64,000 nt of DNA from Chitinophaga sp. GbtcB8 (GCF_019091455.1 NZ_JAGXJN010000001.1:62001-126000), one strand, 5' to 3'. Positions 1 to 9,131 are shown, numbered from the stretch's first letter. Notes: generated by a model not told the origin, from the sequence alone. Program-made: numbers and translations.

Positions 1-89
1 CGGCAGCAGTATATAACAAGCTAATAACAGTCTGGTAATGCCAACCCTGGAAAGAGCCGGCCTCATATGCTATGAATTACATAACACCT

Positions 90-491
90 CTAAAACGGTA
101 AATCATCCGCCGGTTGTTCCTGCAGGGCATCATCTTCTAAAATGCCTGCGGTGGCAGCTTTGGAGTGATCATCATGACGGCGGCCATTTAATAGCTGCAC
201 GTTGAACACACGCAGCCTTAGCTGGCCAATAGCTTCATTAGCGCTGTTCTTATAAGCATCTGCTACCGGTGTCCCTTCTACATACACTTGTGTGCCCTGC
301 GTTAAATAAGGGGCCATGTTCACACGGTCCCAGAGGGCACAATCTACCCAGGTAGTTCTTTCCTGGGGCACACCTTGCTGACTTTTGAAACGCTCTGTGT
401 GAGCAACGCTGAAGCTTAATACGGTCTTTCCTGCGGCTTCTCTCTGTACGGCATCTTTGCCGAGATAGCCAATGATCTGCAGTTTAATCAT
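90..491 (-). CDS. ssb: Single-stranded DNA-binding protein
   Basis: A 133-aa OB-fold protein that coats single-stranded DNA in replication, recombination and repair. The N-terminal ~105 residues carry the SSB pattern (IGYLGKDA near the start, then TTWVDCALWDRV, then a strand ending YVEG). The C-terminus is acidic and ends in DDLPF, the usual SSB tail that recruits partner proteins. The length is short for SSB because the Gly/Gln-rich linker is only about 25 residues. The ATG at 491 is the only sensible start. No partner genes are adjacent; the region before it is shared with the divergent thiamine-receptor riboswitch. Bacteroidota often have several ssb copies, so this need not be the essential one. 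Confidence 0.9.
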   Translation of the reverse strand: MIKLQIIGYLGKDAVQREAAGKTVLSFSVAHTERFKSQQGVPQERTTWVDCALWDRVNMAPYLTQGTQVYVEGTPVADAYKNSANEAIGQLRLRVFNVQLLNGRRHDDHSKAATAGILEDDALQEQPADDLPF

Positions 492-637
492 TAGTTAAAA
501 TTTAAATGGTCGGTTAACGATACGGTTAACTGGTTAGAAAATAGGGTGAAATAAAAATCGAGAGAGAGATGAGGGATGGAAATTAGTATAAAATAATTAA
601 CCGGAAAAATATTTTCTTTTTTTTAATACTACAGATA

Positions 638-645
638 TAACTTTG
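638..645 (+). promoter_or_regulatory. Candidate -7 box of the TPP-riboswitch transcript
   Basis: TAACTTTG matches the Bacteroidota -7 consensus TAnnTTTG. It lies about 20 nt before the first riboswitch helix, which is the right place for transcription to start at about 652. The upstream -33 position is only a T-rich run (roughly 611-624), not a clear TTTG. Confidence 0.45.
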
Positions 646-659
646 TGCTGTTATAATTC

Positions 660-735
660 AACTAAAGGGGTGCCTTACTGTCAGGCTGAGATCACACCCA
701 TTGAACCTATGACCAGGTAATGCTGGTTAGGAAAA
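660..735 (+). promoter_or_regulatory. TPP riboswitch (THI element)
   Basis: The conserved THI-box blocks occur in order: GGGGTGCC (667-674), GGCTGAGA (684-691), ACCC, GAACCTA (703-709) and a distal part with TGACCAGGTAATGCTGG then TTAGGA. This is the thiamine-pyrophosphate aptamer. Its 3' strand includes AGGA (729-732), 11 nt before the ATG at 744. This arrangement suggests ligand binding hides the ribosome-binding site rather than forming a separate terminator. The downstream gene is a TonB receptor, matching the known coupling of THI elements with outer-membrane thiamine transport in Bacteroidota. Confidence 0.92.
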
Positions 736-743
736 ACATAATA

Positions 744-3125
744 ATGAAACAATCCTTACTGCTTTTGTGGCTGCTTGCCAGCACTACTGTGCTATATGCA
801 CAAAAAACTATTTCCGGTACCGTTACTGATAAAACCAAGGGCCAGCCATTAACGGGCGTTTCCATTATTTTACAGGGCAACAATAACAACGGCGTGCTTA
901 CGGATGCCCATGGCCGGTACCAGCTGAAAGTACCGTCCAAAGGCAGCTACCGCCTGCAGGCCAGCTACCTGGGTTACCGCACTTATATTACTACGCTGCA
1001 GGGCAGCGATGCGGTGAACGAGCTGAATATACCCCTGGAAGAGACCGGGTTATTTGTGCAGCCGGTGGAGATCAGCAGCCTGCGCGCCGGTAAGAACGCG
1101 CCTTTTACCACCTCCAGCTTAAATGCAGAAGATATTAAAAAGCAAAACCTGGGGCAGGACCTGCCACTGCTGCTGAACCAGTTGCCGGGTGTTGTTACCA
1201 ATTCCGATGCAGGTAACGGCGTCGGCTATACGGGATTACGGGTGCGCGGTTCTGATATTACCCGTATTAACGTTACCGTAAATGGTATTCCTATTAACGA
1301 TGCAGAATCATCCGGGACCTTTTTTGTGGATATGCCCGACTTTGCCTCTTCTGTAAACAGCATACAGCTGCAACGGGGTGTAGGCACCTCTACCAACGGG
1401 GCCGGGGCTTTTGGCGCATCCCTGAACCTGAGCACCAATGAATTCCGGGATAAGGCCTATGGAGAGATCAGCAACAGCTATGGCTCATTTAACAGCTGGA
1501 AACACACGGTAAAAGCCGGTTCCGGTTTGATCAATGATCACTTTACCATTGATGCACGCTTATCTAAGATCAGCTCTGATGGTTATATAGACCGGGCCAG
1601 CTCTGACCTGCATTCTTTTTATACCTCTGCTGCTTATATTTCTAAAAAGACAGCCATTCGCCTGAATGTATTTTCCGGTAAGGAAAAAACCTACCAGGCC
1701 TGGAACGGGGTACCGGAAGCGCTGCTGCATACAGACCGTACCTACAACTCTGCCGGCACGGAGAAACCCGGTGCGCCTTATGATAATGAAACGGATAATT
1801 ACCAGCAGGATCATTACCAGCTATTCCTGAACCAGGAAATAAACTCAAAGCTGAACTTTAACGTGGCCCTGCACTATACCAAAGGCAAAGGTTATTATGA
1901 ACAATACAAAGCGCAGCAGCTGTTTGCCAGTTACGGGCTTAGCTCACCAGTGATAAACGGATTGCCGGTAGATACTACAGACCTCATTCGCCAGCTATGG
2001 CTGGATAATGATTTTTACGGTACTGTTTTCTCTGTGAACGGTACCGGCCAAAAGCTGAACTGGAGCTTAGGCGGCGGCTGGAACCGCTATGAGGGTGGGC
2101 ATTACGGCAAGATCATCTGGGCACAATATGATATTGATAAAGACTATAAATACTATGACCTGGATGCGGTTAAAACCGACTTTAATATTTACTGGAAGGG
2201 CGAATTTAAATTAACGGAAGCCATTCGCCTGTTTGCCGATCTGCAATACCGCACGGTACGTTTTAACATAGATGGTTTTGAGGATAACCCAACATTAATA
2301 CAGCACAATACCTATAATTTCTTTAATCCTAAAGCGGGCATTTATTATTACCTGAACACCAGCAGCCAATTGTATGCTTCTTATTCCATAGGTAATAAAG
2401 AGCCGAACCGCGATGATTTTGAAGCGGGGCTTACACAAACGCCTAAACATGAGAACCTGCAGAACATAGAGGCAGGTTATGTATTCCGTAATAACCGTGT
2501 GAATGTACAGGCCAATGCCTATTACATGTATTATAAGAACCAGTTGGTGCAAACCGGTAAGCTGAATGATGTAGGCGCTTATACACGTACCAATATTCCC
2601 AAAAGCTACCGCGCCGGTGTAGAGCTGCAGGGCAGCGTAAAGCTCAGTGAAGTATTTACATTTGGCGCTAATGCCGCTTTTAGCCAGAATAAAATAAAGA
2701 ATTACACGGCCTTTGTTGATAATTATGATACCGGCGTGCAGGATACCGTGCATTACGGCAATTCAGACATCTCCTTCTCCCCCAGCGTGGTAGCGGGTTA
2801 TACGCTTAGTGCCAAACCGGTAAAAGGCCTGGATATAGATGTGATAGGCAAGTATGTGAGCCGCCAATACCTGGATAATACCGGCAGTAAAGAACGCAGC
2901 CTGAACGGGTATTATACTAATGATGTACGCCTGCGCTACAGCATTCCACAACCGCTGTTTAAAGAGCTGGGATTACAGGTGGCGGTTAATAATATTTTCA
3001 ATAAAAAGTATGAACCTAACGGCGCCAGCTATACGTGGATTGAAGGTGGAAAACTGGTATCAGACAACTATTATTACCCAATGGCGGGAACGAATTATAT
3101 GGTGGGGCTGACCGTAGCGTTTTAG
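744..3125 (+). CDS. TonB-dependent receptor, probably for thiamine or a precursor
   Basis: A 793-aa outer-membrane receptor. The ATG at 744 is chosen because the upstream in-frame ATG at 720 lies inside the riboswitch and adds residues ahead of a clean signal peptide (MKQSLLLLWLLASTTVLYAQ). The order is: signal peptide, carboxypeptidase-D regulatory-like domain (ISGTVTDKTKGQPLTGVSI onward, ~90 aa), plug domain (about 105-230; QLPGVV, GLRVRGSD, IQLQRGVG) and a 22-strand-type barrel ending in the aromatic VGLTVAF. The preceding TPP riboswitch makes thiamine, thiamine phosphate or a pyrimidine/thiazole precursor the likely ligand; the sequence does not decide which. No thi biosynthesis or PnuT-like gene is adjacent. 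The gene is isolated, converging on the arginine operon. Confidence 0.88.
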   Translation: MKQSLLLLWLLASTTVLYAQKTISGTVTDKTKGQPLTGVSIILQGNNNNGVLTDAHGRYQLKVPSKGSYRLQASYLGYRTYITTLQGSDAVNELNIPLEETGLFVQPVEISSLRAGKNAPFTTSSLNAEDIKKQNLGQDLPLLLNQLPGVVTNSDAGNGVGYTGLRVRGSDITRINVTVNGIPINDAESSGTFFVDMPDFASSVNSIQLQRGVGTSTNGAGAFGASLNLSTNEFRDKAYGEISNSYGSFNSWKHTVKAGSGLINDHFTIDARLSKISSDGYIDRASSDLHSFYTSAAYISKKTAIRLNVFSGKEKTYQAWNGVPEALLHTDRTYNSAGTEKPGAPYDNETDNYQQDHYQLFLNQEINSKLNFNVALHYTKGKGYYEQYKAQQLFASYGLSSPVINGLPVDTTDLIRQLWLDNDFYGTVFSVNGTGQKLNWSLGGGWNRYEGGHYGKIIWAQYDIDKDYKYYDLDAVKTDFNIYWKGEFKLTEAIRLFADLQYRTVRFNIDGFEDNPTLIQHNTYNFFNPKAGIYYYLNTSSQLYASYSIGNKEPNRDDFEAGLTQTPKHENLQNIEAGYVFRNNRVNVQANAYYMYYKNQLVQTGKLNDVGAYTRTNIPKSYRAGVELQGSVKLSEVFTFGANAAFSQNKIKNYTAFVDNYDTGVQDTVHYGNSDISFSPSVVAGYTLSAKPVKGLDIDVIGKYVSRQYLDNTGSKERSLNGYYTNDVRLRYSIPQPLFKELGLQVAVNNIFNKKYEPNGASYTWIEGGKLVSDNYYYPMAGTNYMVGLTVAF

Positions 3126-3147
3126 GAAATTACGGATTGAGTATCCT

Positions 3148-3195
3148 ATAATAAAAAATGTCCTGCACCAAAAGTTGCAGGACATTTTTTATTAT
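3148..3195. terminator. Bidirectional intrinsic terminator
   Basis: A perfect 20-bp inverted repeat: arms 3148-3167 (ending AATGTCCTGCA) and 3176-3195 (starting TGCAGGACATT) around an 8-nt loop. A-rich on one side and T-rich on the other, it gives a GC-core hairpin followed by a U-run on both strands. It separates the convergent receptor gene and argH. Confidence 0.85.
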
Positions 3196-3202
3196 AACTT
3201 AA

Positions 3203-4537
3203 TTAACCCGCTACCAGCTGATTAACCGCGGCGTTTACTTTGTTAAACGGAAATTCATTCAGCACTTCATCCATTAACGCTTTTACCTGTTCTGTACATA
3301 AGTTGCCAATGCTGCCCGCATGCGTGTGGTGTACTTCTTTAGCCGGCACAAAGGTTCCTTTTTCAATATCCATTCCTACCTGTTTGTATGCTTCACGGAA
3401 AGGCACGCCTTCCAGCACCAGCTTATTCACTACTTCCACGCTAAACAGGTAGCGGTACTTTTCATCGTCCAGGATGTTTTCCTTTACCTGCATATTGTTC
3501 AGCATTAAACCGGCCATCTGCAGACAGCTGCGCAGGGTTTGAAATGCAGGGAACAGGTTCTCCTTCAACAGCTGCAGATCGCGATGGTAGCCGGATGGCA
3601 GGTTGGTGGTCATCATAGCTATCTCATTGGGCAGTGCCTGCAGCTTGTTGCCATAAGAGCGGATCAGCTCCCAAACATCGGGGTTCTTTTTATGCGGCAT
3701 AATGCTGGAGCCCGTGGTCAGCTCATCCGGGAAGCTAATGAAGCCAAAGTTCTGGTTCATGAACAAACAGGCGTCCATGGCCATTTTAGCCAGGGTAGCA
3801 CCTAAGCCGGCCAGCGCAAAGGCCACGATCTTCTCTGTTTTACCACGGCCCATTTGGGCGTATACTACATTATAGTTAAGCGTTTCAAAACCTAATAAGG
3901 AAGTGGTTAGCTCACGGTCCAGCGGGAAAGAAGAACCATAACCGGCAGCAGAGCCCAGCGGATTTTTGTTTACCACTTTATAGGCGCCCTGCAATACGGT
4001 AAGGTCATCTACCAGGCTTTCTGCATAAGCGCCTAACCATAAACCGAAAGAGGATGGCATAGCTATTTGCAGGTGGGTGTAACCTGGCAATAAATGAGAT
4101 TTATATTGTTCACTCTTTTGCTGCAGCAGGTCAAAAAATACTTTTACATCCTGCACCAGGGTTTGCAGCTCATGGCGCAGAAATAGTTTAAGATCCACCA
4201 GCACCTGGTCGTTGCGGGAACGGCCGCTATGAATCTTTTTACCTACTTCGCCCAAACGGCGGGTAAGCAGCAGCTCCACCTGGGAGTGAATATCTTCCAC
4301 GCCTTCTTCCAGCGCAAAATTACCGGCCTGGATCTCTTTATAGATGTTCTTTAGCTCCTGCTGCAGTACAGCTAATTCTTCAGCTGTTAACAGCCCTATC
4401 TTTTGCAGCATGGTGATGTGCGCCAGGGAGCCCAGCACGTCAAAGGGCGCCAGGTAAGTATCCATTTCACGGTCCCTGCCCACAGTGAATTGCTCTACTG
4501 CAGCGAGGGACGCTTTATCTTTTTGCCATAGTTTCAT
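3203..4537 (-). CDS. argH: Argininosuccinate lyase
   Basis: A 444-aa cytosolic enzyme splitting argininosuccinate into arginine and fumarate, the last step of arginine synthesis. It shows the fumarase/aspartase-superfamily signature GSSIMPHKKNPD, the SGRSRNDQV block, and the TGYTHLQ-like block (PGYTHLQIA) with the catalytic His. The length is normal (440-460). It is the last gene of the arginine operon, 20 bp after the RimL-like GNAT, and is followed by a strong bidirectional terminator. Confidence 0.96.
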   Translation of the reverse strand: MKLWQKDKASLAAVEQFTVGRDREMDTYLAPFDVLGSLAHITMLQKIGLLTAEELAVLQQELKNIYKEIQAGNFALEEGVEDIHSQVELLLTRRLGEVGKKIHSGRSRNDQVLVDLKLFLRHELQTLVQDVKVFFDLLQQKSEQYKSHLLPGYTHLQIAMPSSFGLWLGAYAESLVDDLTVLQGAYKVVNKNPLGSAAGYGSSFPLDRELTTSLLGFETLNYNVVYAQMGRGKTEKIVAFALAGLGATLAKMAMDACLFMNQNFGFISFPDELTTGSSIMPHKKNPDVWELIRSYGNKLQALPNEIAMMTTNLPSGYHRDLQLLKENLFPAFQTLRSCLQMAGLMLNNMQVKENILDDEKYRYLFSVEVVNKLVLEGVPFREAYKQVGMDIEKGTFVPAKEVHHTHAGSIGNLCTEQVKALMDEVLNEFPFNKVNAAVNQLVAG

Positions 4538-4557
4538 AAGCTACGATTGATGGGGCG

Positions 4558-5139
4558 TTAAAAGTTATATTTCGCAAATACCCGCTCTTTGATCTCCGGC
4601 CATTCTTCTTTCAGTATGCTAAAGTAAACGGTATTGCGCAGGCGGCCGCCATTCACTATCATATGATGGCGGAAAATGCCTTCCTGTTTGGCGCCGATGC
4701 TTGCAATAGCATTGCGGGATTGTGTGTTCAGCTCATCTGTTTTCAGCTCTACCCTGTTCAGGTCCATCACTTCAAAAGCATGCTGCAGCATGGCAAACTT
4801 CATGGCTTTGTTTAAACCGCTGCCATGCAGGGCTGTGTCTATCCAGGTAGCGCCTATCTCTGCCCGCTTGTGGGCCGCCGCTATATTCATAAAACGTGTG
4901 CTGCCGGCTGCCCTGCCTTCTTTTTTATCAAAGATCACAAAAGGCATTTCTGTTTTTTGCTCCCTTAAGTCCAGTGTACCCTGTATATAATTCACCAGGT
5001 CGGCCTTCTGCTGCAGGTTCACAATACCTACTTTCCATAAAGCAGGCTGTAATGCTACGGGCAGCAGTGTTTCCGCATCTTCTAACTGCAGGGGGCGTAA
5101 TAACACCCGTTTATTTTCCAGTACCGGATAAAAGTTCAT
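4558..5139 (-). CDS. RimJ/RimL-type GNAT N-acetyltransferase
   Basis: 193 aa, starting at the ATG at 5139 (MNFYPVLENKRV). A longer frame to 5214 would run back into argE and is not needed. It belongs to the GNAT_3 / RimL-like group: 'LRPLQLEDAETLLP' opens strand 1, 'RAEIGATWIDTALHGSGLNKAM' is the acetyl-CoA-binding region (unusual W-x-D-x-x-x-x-G-x-G), and 'NRVELKTDELNTQSRNAIASIG' is the last helix. It starts 1 bp after the argE stop and ends 20 bp before argH, so it is cotranscribed with arginine genes. Family members acetylate protein N-termini or small amines; no arginine-pathway step is assigned and the other GNAT at the operon head is a better N-acylglutamate synthase candidate. Confidence 0.8.
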   Translation of the reverse strand: MNFYPVLENKRVLLRPLQLEDAETLLPVALQPALWKVGIVNLQQKADLVNYIQGTLDLREQKTEMPFVIFDKKEGRAAGSTRFMNIAAAHKRAEIGATWIDTALHGSGLNKAMKFAMLQHAFEVMDLNRVELKTDELNTQSRNAIASIGAKQEGIFRHHMIVNGGRLRNTVYFSILKEEWPEIKERVFAKYNF

Positions 5140-5140
5140 C

Positions 5141-6205
5141 TTATAAAATTTCTGACAGCAATTTAATATAGGTGTCAATGCCCTGGTTAATCTCTTCCAG
5201 GTAGATAAATTCATCGGCCGTATGTGAGCGGGCAGAATCGCCGGGACCTATTTTAATAGAAGTAGCAGGGATCAGCGCCTGGTCTGAGGTGGTGGGTGAC
5301 CCGTACCAGGTTTTACCCATACGCATACCTGCCTGCACAACAGGATGATCCAGCGCAATGCCCGAAGGCCGCATACGCATGGAGCGGGGTGCTACTGTGC
5401 AGCTAACATTTTGTGTTATGACAGCCAGCACCTCTTCCAGTGTATACTTATCCGTTACCCGCACATCTACCACAAAAGAACAATCTGCCGGCACTACGTT
5501 ATGCGCTTTATTTGAGGTATTGATCACGGTAACCGTCATCTTTACCGGGCCCAGTGTTTCCGATACTTCGGGGAACTGGTATTCACGGAACCAATTAATA
5601 TCCTGTAAAGCTTTGTAAATAGCGTTCTCGCCTTCATTACGGGCAGCGTGGCCTGCTTTACCATGGCTGGTGCAGTCCAGCACCATCAGGCCTTTTTCAG
5701 CAATGGCCAGCTGCGTTTGCGTAGGCTCCCCTACTATGGCTAATGTTATGGGCGGCAGCTGTGATAAAATGCTTTCTATACCATTGGTGCCGCTCACCTC
5801 TTCTTCTGCAGTGGGCGCTATTACCAGGTTATAACGCAGGTTGGGCTGCTCATAATAATGCAGGAAGGCAGCAATAAGGCTTACCAGGCAACCGCCTGCA
5901 TCATTGCTTCCGAGGCCATATAATTTACCATCCACCACATCCGGGCTAAAGGGATCCCGGGTATATTGCGGGTTAGGTTTTACGGTATCATGGTGGGAGT
6001 TAAGCAGCACTGTGGGTTTGGACGGATCAAAGTACTTATTCTGCGCCCATATATTATTGAGGTGCTGGTTATACGCAACACCTTTTTCTGCCAGCATAAC
6101 ACCAATAAGCTGCGCGGTGCCTTGTTCTTCCCTGCTAAAGGAAGGGGTAGCAATCAATTGTTTTAAGAGTTTTACGGCATCCTCGTATAACTGTAGGTTC
6201 CACAT
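5141..6205 (-). CDS. argE: M20-family deacylase, N-acetyl/N-succinyl-ornithine or -citrulline
   Basis: A 354-aa zinc metallopeptidase-fold enzyme removing the acyl group from the arginine intermediate. It has the M20 metal motif SHHDTV (His71, Asp73), GLGSNDAGG with Asp102, and TAEEEVSGTNG with the catalytic Glu and metal Glu. Because the operon encodes an acyl-ornithine carbamoyltransferase, the natural substrate is probably an acyl-citrulline rather than acyl-ornithine. It lies between argB (3 bp) and the GNAT (1 bp), clearly in one operon. Confidence 0.88.
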   Translation of the reverse strand: MWNLQLYEDAVKLLKQLIATPSFSREEQGTAQLIGVMLAEKGVAYNQHLNNIWAQNKYFDPSKPTVLLNSHHDTVKPNPQYTRDPFSPDVVDGKLYGLGSNDAGGCLVSLIAAFLHYYEQPNLRYNLVIAPTAEEEVSGTNGIESILSQLPPITLAIVGEPTQTQLAIAEKGLMVLDCTSHGKAGHAARNEGENAIYKALQDINWFREYQFPEVSETLGPVKMTVTVINTSNKAHNVVPADCSFVVDVRVTDKYTLEEVLAVITQNVSCTVAPRSMRMRPSGIALDHPVVQAGMRMGKTWYGSPTTSDQALIPATSIKIGPGDSARSHTADEFIYLEEINQGIDTYIKLLSEIL

Positions 6206-6208
6206 AAG

Positions 6209-6991
6209 TTAGCATATTAAAGTACCTGCTACTGTACCGGTAGTGTTGCTCCGTACATCTGCCGCATGGCCTATCAGCACTTCCTTTACCCCGCTTTCAA
6301 TGGCGGAGAAAGCATTTTCCAGCTTGGGCAGTATGCCGTCTGTGAGCACCTTTTGTTCCAGCAGCTCCGCATAAATGCTGCGGTTGATCAGGTTTATAAC
6401 CGCGTTATCGTCCTGCGCATCACGCAATACACCTTTCTTTTCAAAGCAGTAGATGAGGCGTACCTCATAGTGAGCTGATAGGGCAATGGCCAGTGAAGAG
6501 GCAATGGTATCTGCATTGGTATTCAGCATCTGCCCATGCGCATCATGCGTTAAGGGAGCGAACACCGGCGTTAATCCCGCATCCAGCATAGCTTTCAGCG
6601 GCCCAACATTCAGGTTTGCAGTATTGATATCTCCTACAAAACCATAGTCGATTTCCTTTACCGGCCGTTTTACAGCCGGTATTACATTTGCATCAGCACC
6701 CGTCATACCAATGGCATTACAGCCAACCGCCTGCAGCTTGGCCACCAGCTGTTTGTTCACCAAACCGCCGTATACCATGGTCACTACATCAATGGTAGCA
6801 GCATCGGTTATGCGGCGGCCATTTACGTAGTTTGATTCGATCCCCAGCTGGTCACCGATGCGGGTAGCTATCTTCCCACCGCCATGGATCAGGATCTTAG
6901 GCCCTTTGATGGCTGCAAAATCTTCCAGGAAGGATTGCAGCAGCGCCGGGTTATCAATCACATTGCCACCTACTTTAATGACGAAAAGCAT
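6209..6991 (-). CDS. argB: Acetylglutamate (or succinylglutamate) kinase
   Basis: A 260-aa amino-acid-kinase-fold enzyme that phosphorylates N-acylglutamate. It shows the N-terminal KVGGNVID phosphate-binding loop, ILIHGGGKIAT and, later, the nucleotide-binding 'KVLTDGILPKLENAFSAIESG' region with the conserved Lys. It lacks the N-terminal helix seen in arginine-inhibited hexameric forms, which suggests an unregulated dimer; this is family knowledge applied to length. It sits 7 bp after argF' and 3 bp before argE. Confidence 0.93.
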   Translation of the reverse strand: MLFVIKVGGNVIDNPALLQSFLEDFAAIKGPKILIHGGGKIATRIGDQLGIESNYVNGRRITDAATIDVVTMVYGGLVNKQLVAKLQAVGCNAIGMTGADANVIPAVKRPVKEIDYGFVGDINTANLNVGPLKAMLDAGLTPVFAPLTHDAHGQMLNTNADTIASSLAIALSAHYEVRLIYCFEKKGVLRDAQDDNAVINLINRSIYAELLEQKVLTDGILPKLENAFSAIESGVKEVLIGHAADVRSNTTGTVAGTLIC

Positions 6992-6998
6992 ATACGGA

Positions 6999-7958
6999 TC
7001 AGCGTTGTTGTTGTTTTAATATTTCACTTAATACTGCCTGGGCTGCCCATACGCGGTTGCCGGCTTCCGGTATTACAATGGACTGCGGCCCATCCAGCAC
7101 TTCATCTGCAATTACCACATTCCTTCTTACGGGCAGGCAGTGCATTACCTTAGCTTCGTTGGTATGCTGCAGCTTTTGATTGCTCATCATCCAGCTGCTG
7201 TCTGTGCTGATAATGTTACCGTAATCACTATACGAAGACCAGTTCTTTACATACACAAAGTCTGCGCCTTCCAGGGCTTTGTCCTGGTTGTATTCTATTG
7301 GTGTGTTACCGGTAAATTTTTTATCCAGCTCATAACCTTTGGGATGCGTGATCACAAAGTCCGCTTCGCCCCAGGCATTTATCCACTGGGCAAAAGAGTT
7401 AGGCACGGCCTGCGGCAATGCTTTTACATGCGGCGCCCAGGTCATTACCACCTTGGGTTTACGTGGCTGCTGCCAGCGTTCCTTAATGGTAATTACATCC
7501 GTTAAGCTCTGCAAAGGGTGCAGGGTAGCGCTTTCCAGGCTTACCACCGGTACCCCGGCGTATTTAATGAACTGGTTAATATATTTCTCTGTGTAGTCTT
7601 CTTCTTTATTCTTCAGGCCGGGAAAGGTACGGATGGACAGTATATCAAAATACTGGCCCATTACAGCAGCGGCTTCCTTCACATGTTCTGTGGTGCTGCC
7701 GCTCATAATAGCGCCATCATTCATTTCCAGCGCCCAGCCTTCTTTATCAATATTAAACACTACTACTTCCATGCCCAGGTTCCTGGCGGCTACCTGTGTG
7801 CTTAAGCGTGTTCGCAAACTGGGGTTCAGGAATATCATGCCCAGCGTTTTGTTAACGCCTAATGTTTTGTCCCTGAACGGGTCCTGCTTGTAACCCAGTG
7901 CTGTCTCCACTAACCGCGGGACACCTGGTACATCATCTACGGAAATAAATTGCTTCAT
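6999..7958 (-). CDS. argF': N-acylornithine carbamoyltransferase (succinyl/acetyl-ornithine type)
   Basis: A 319-aa carbamoyltransferase-fold enzyme that makes N-acylcitrulline from carbamoyl phosphate and N-acylornithine. It has the carbamoyl-phosphate motif as NPSLRTRLST (45-54; canonical OTCase is S-T-R-T), HPLQSLTD, and HCLPVRRN near the C-terminus. These variants mark the Bacteroidota/Xanthomonas acylornithine family rather than true OTCase. Residue 90, which by memory of the Bacteroides fragilis enzyme is Pro in succinylornithine forms and Glu in the acetylornithine form, is Thr here (GSTTEH), so acyl specificity is open. It is in the middle of the operon, upstream of argB. Confidence 0.9.
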   Translation of the reverse strand: MKQFISVDDVPGVPRLVETALGYKQDPFRDKTLGVNKTLGMIFLNPSLRTRLSTQVAARNLGMEVVVFNIDKEGWALEMNDGAIMSGSTTEHVKEAAAVMGQYFDILSIRTFPGLKNKEEDYTEKYINQFIKYAGVPVVSLESATLHPLQSLTDVITIKERWQQPRKPKVVMTWAPHVKALPQAVPNSFAQWINAWGEADFVITHPKGYELDKKFTGNTPIEYNQDKALEGADFVYVKNWSSYSDYGNIISTDSSWMMSNQKLQHTNEAKVMHCLPVRRNVVIADEVLDGPQSIVIPEAGNRVWAAQAVLSEILKQQQR

Positions 7959-8000
7959 TGCTGCAATTATGGTGTGTTTAAAATATGAAAAATGAAGTAA

Positions 8001-9131
8001 TTAATATTTTAACAGCTCATCCCGGAAAGCGGTCAGGAACTGGTCTGCATGCGCCTGTGTTAAAGCCAGTGAAGGCAGCAGCCTTATTACATTCGGCTTT
8101 GCTTCGCCCGTAAAGATCTTATGTTTAAATAACAAGTCTTTTCTTACCTGGTTCAGCTCTTCCGGTAATTCAATACCGATCATCAGGCCCCGGCCCCTTA
8201 CTTCTTTTACATGCGGCAGCTGTTTCAGCTGTTCCATGAGATAGCTGCCTACTTTGGCTGCGTTCCGGATCAGCTGCTCCTGCTCCATTACTTCCAGCAC
8301 TGCCAATGCTGCGGCGCAAGCCAGGTGATTACCGCCAAAGGTAGTGCCCAGCATGCCATAAGCCGGCTGAATGTGTGGGGCAATGATGATGCCGCCTACC
8401 GGGAAACCGTTGCCCATACCTTTTGCCATGGTGTAGATGTCGGCATTGATGCCGGCATAATCATGGGAAAAGAACTTACCGCTCCGGCCATAACCGCATT
8501 GTACGGAATCTGCAATGAATACGGCATTGTTAGCATCGCACAGGCTCCTGATCTTTTGCAGGAAACTTTCGCTGGCTACATTAATACCGCCTACACCCTG
8601 GATGCCTTCAATAATTACGGAAGACACTTCATATTGCTTAAAAGCCGCTTCCAGGGCCTTTTCATCCTGCCAGGGCAGAAACACTACGTTATCGGTTTCA
8701 TTTACCGGCGCAACAATTTTCGGATTGTCGGTAGCGGCTACTGCCAGGGAGGTACGGCCGTGAAAAGATTTTTTGAAGGCAATGATCTTCTTTTTACCGT
8801 TGTAGAAAGAAGCGAGCTTTAATGCATTTTCATTGGCTTCTGCACCGGAGTTACACAGGAAGAGCTGATAGTCTTCCTTACCGGATACTTTACCCAGCTT
8901 TTCTGCTAACTGCTGCTGTAACGGGATCCTGATAGAATTGGAATAGAAGCCTACTTTCTGTAGCTGATCAGTGAGGCGTTTTACATAATGCGGATGGGTA
9001 TGGCCAATGGAAATCACTGCGTGACCGCCGTATAAGTCCAGGTATTGTGTGCCTTTATCGTCCCATACATTAGAGCCTGCACCTTTTTCAATAGTAATAT
9101 CGTTGATCGGATAAACGTCAAATAATTTCAT
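8001..9131 (-). CDS. argD: Acetylornithine/succinylornithine aminotransferase
   Basis: A 376-aa PLP-dependent class III aminotransferase converting N-acylglutamate semialdehyde to N-acylornithine. It shows 'LDLYGGHAVISIGHTHPHYV' near the start, SGAEANENALKLA for cofactor binding, and the Schiff-base Lys in 'YTMAKGMGNGFPVGG'. The product context (argC upstream, argF' downstream) supports the ornithine role. It is about 42 bp from argF' and about 100 bp from argC, the latter gap holding a tRNA-like remnant. Confidence 0.92.
   Translation of the reverse strand: MKLFDVYPINDITIEKGAGSNVWDDKGTQYLDLYGGHAVISIGHTHPHYVKRLTDQLQKVGFYSNSIRIPLQQQLAEKLGKVSGKEDYQLFLCNSGAEANENALKLASFYNGKKKIIAFKKSFHGRTSLAVAATDNPKIVAPVNETDNVVFLPWQDEKALEAAFKQYEVSSVIIEGIQGVGGINVASESFLQKIRSLCDANNAVFIADSVQCGYGRSGKFFSHDYAGINADIYTMAKGMGNGFPVGGIIIAPHIQPAYGMLGTTFGGNHLACAAALAVLEVMEQEQLIRNAAKVGSYLMEQLKQLPHVKEVRGRGLMIGIELPEELNQVRKDLLFKHKIFTGEAKPNVIRLLPSLALTQAHADQFLTAFRDELLKY

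Noticed and set aside
8211-8822. A 203-aa plus-strand ORF opposite argD
   Set aside because: It lies wholly within argD, has biased composition (Cys, His, Tyr, Gln from reversed codons) and no recognisable domain: a shadow of the real gene.
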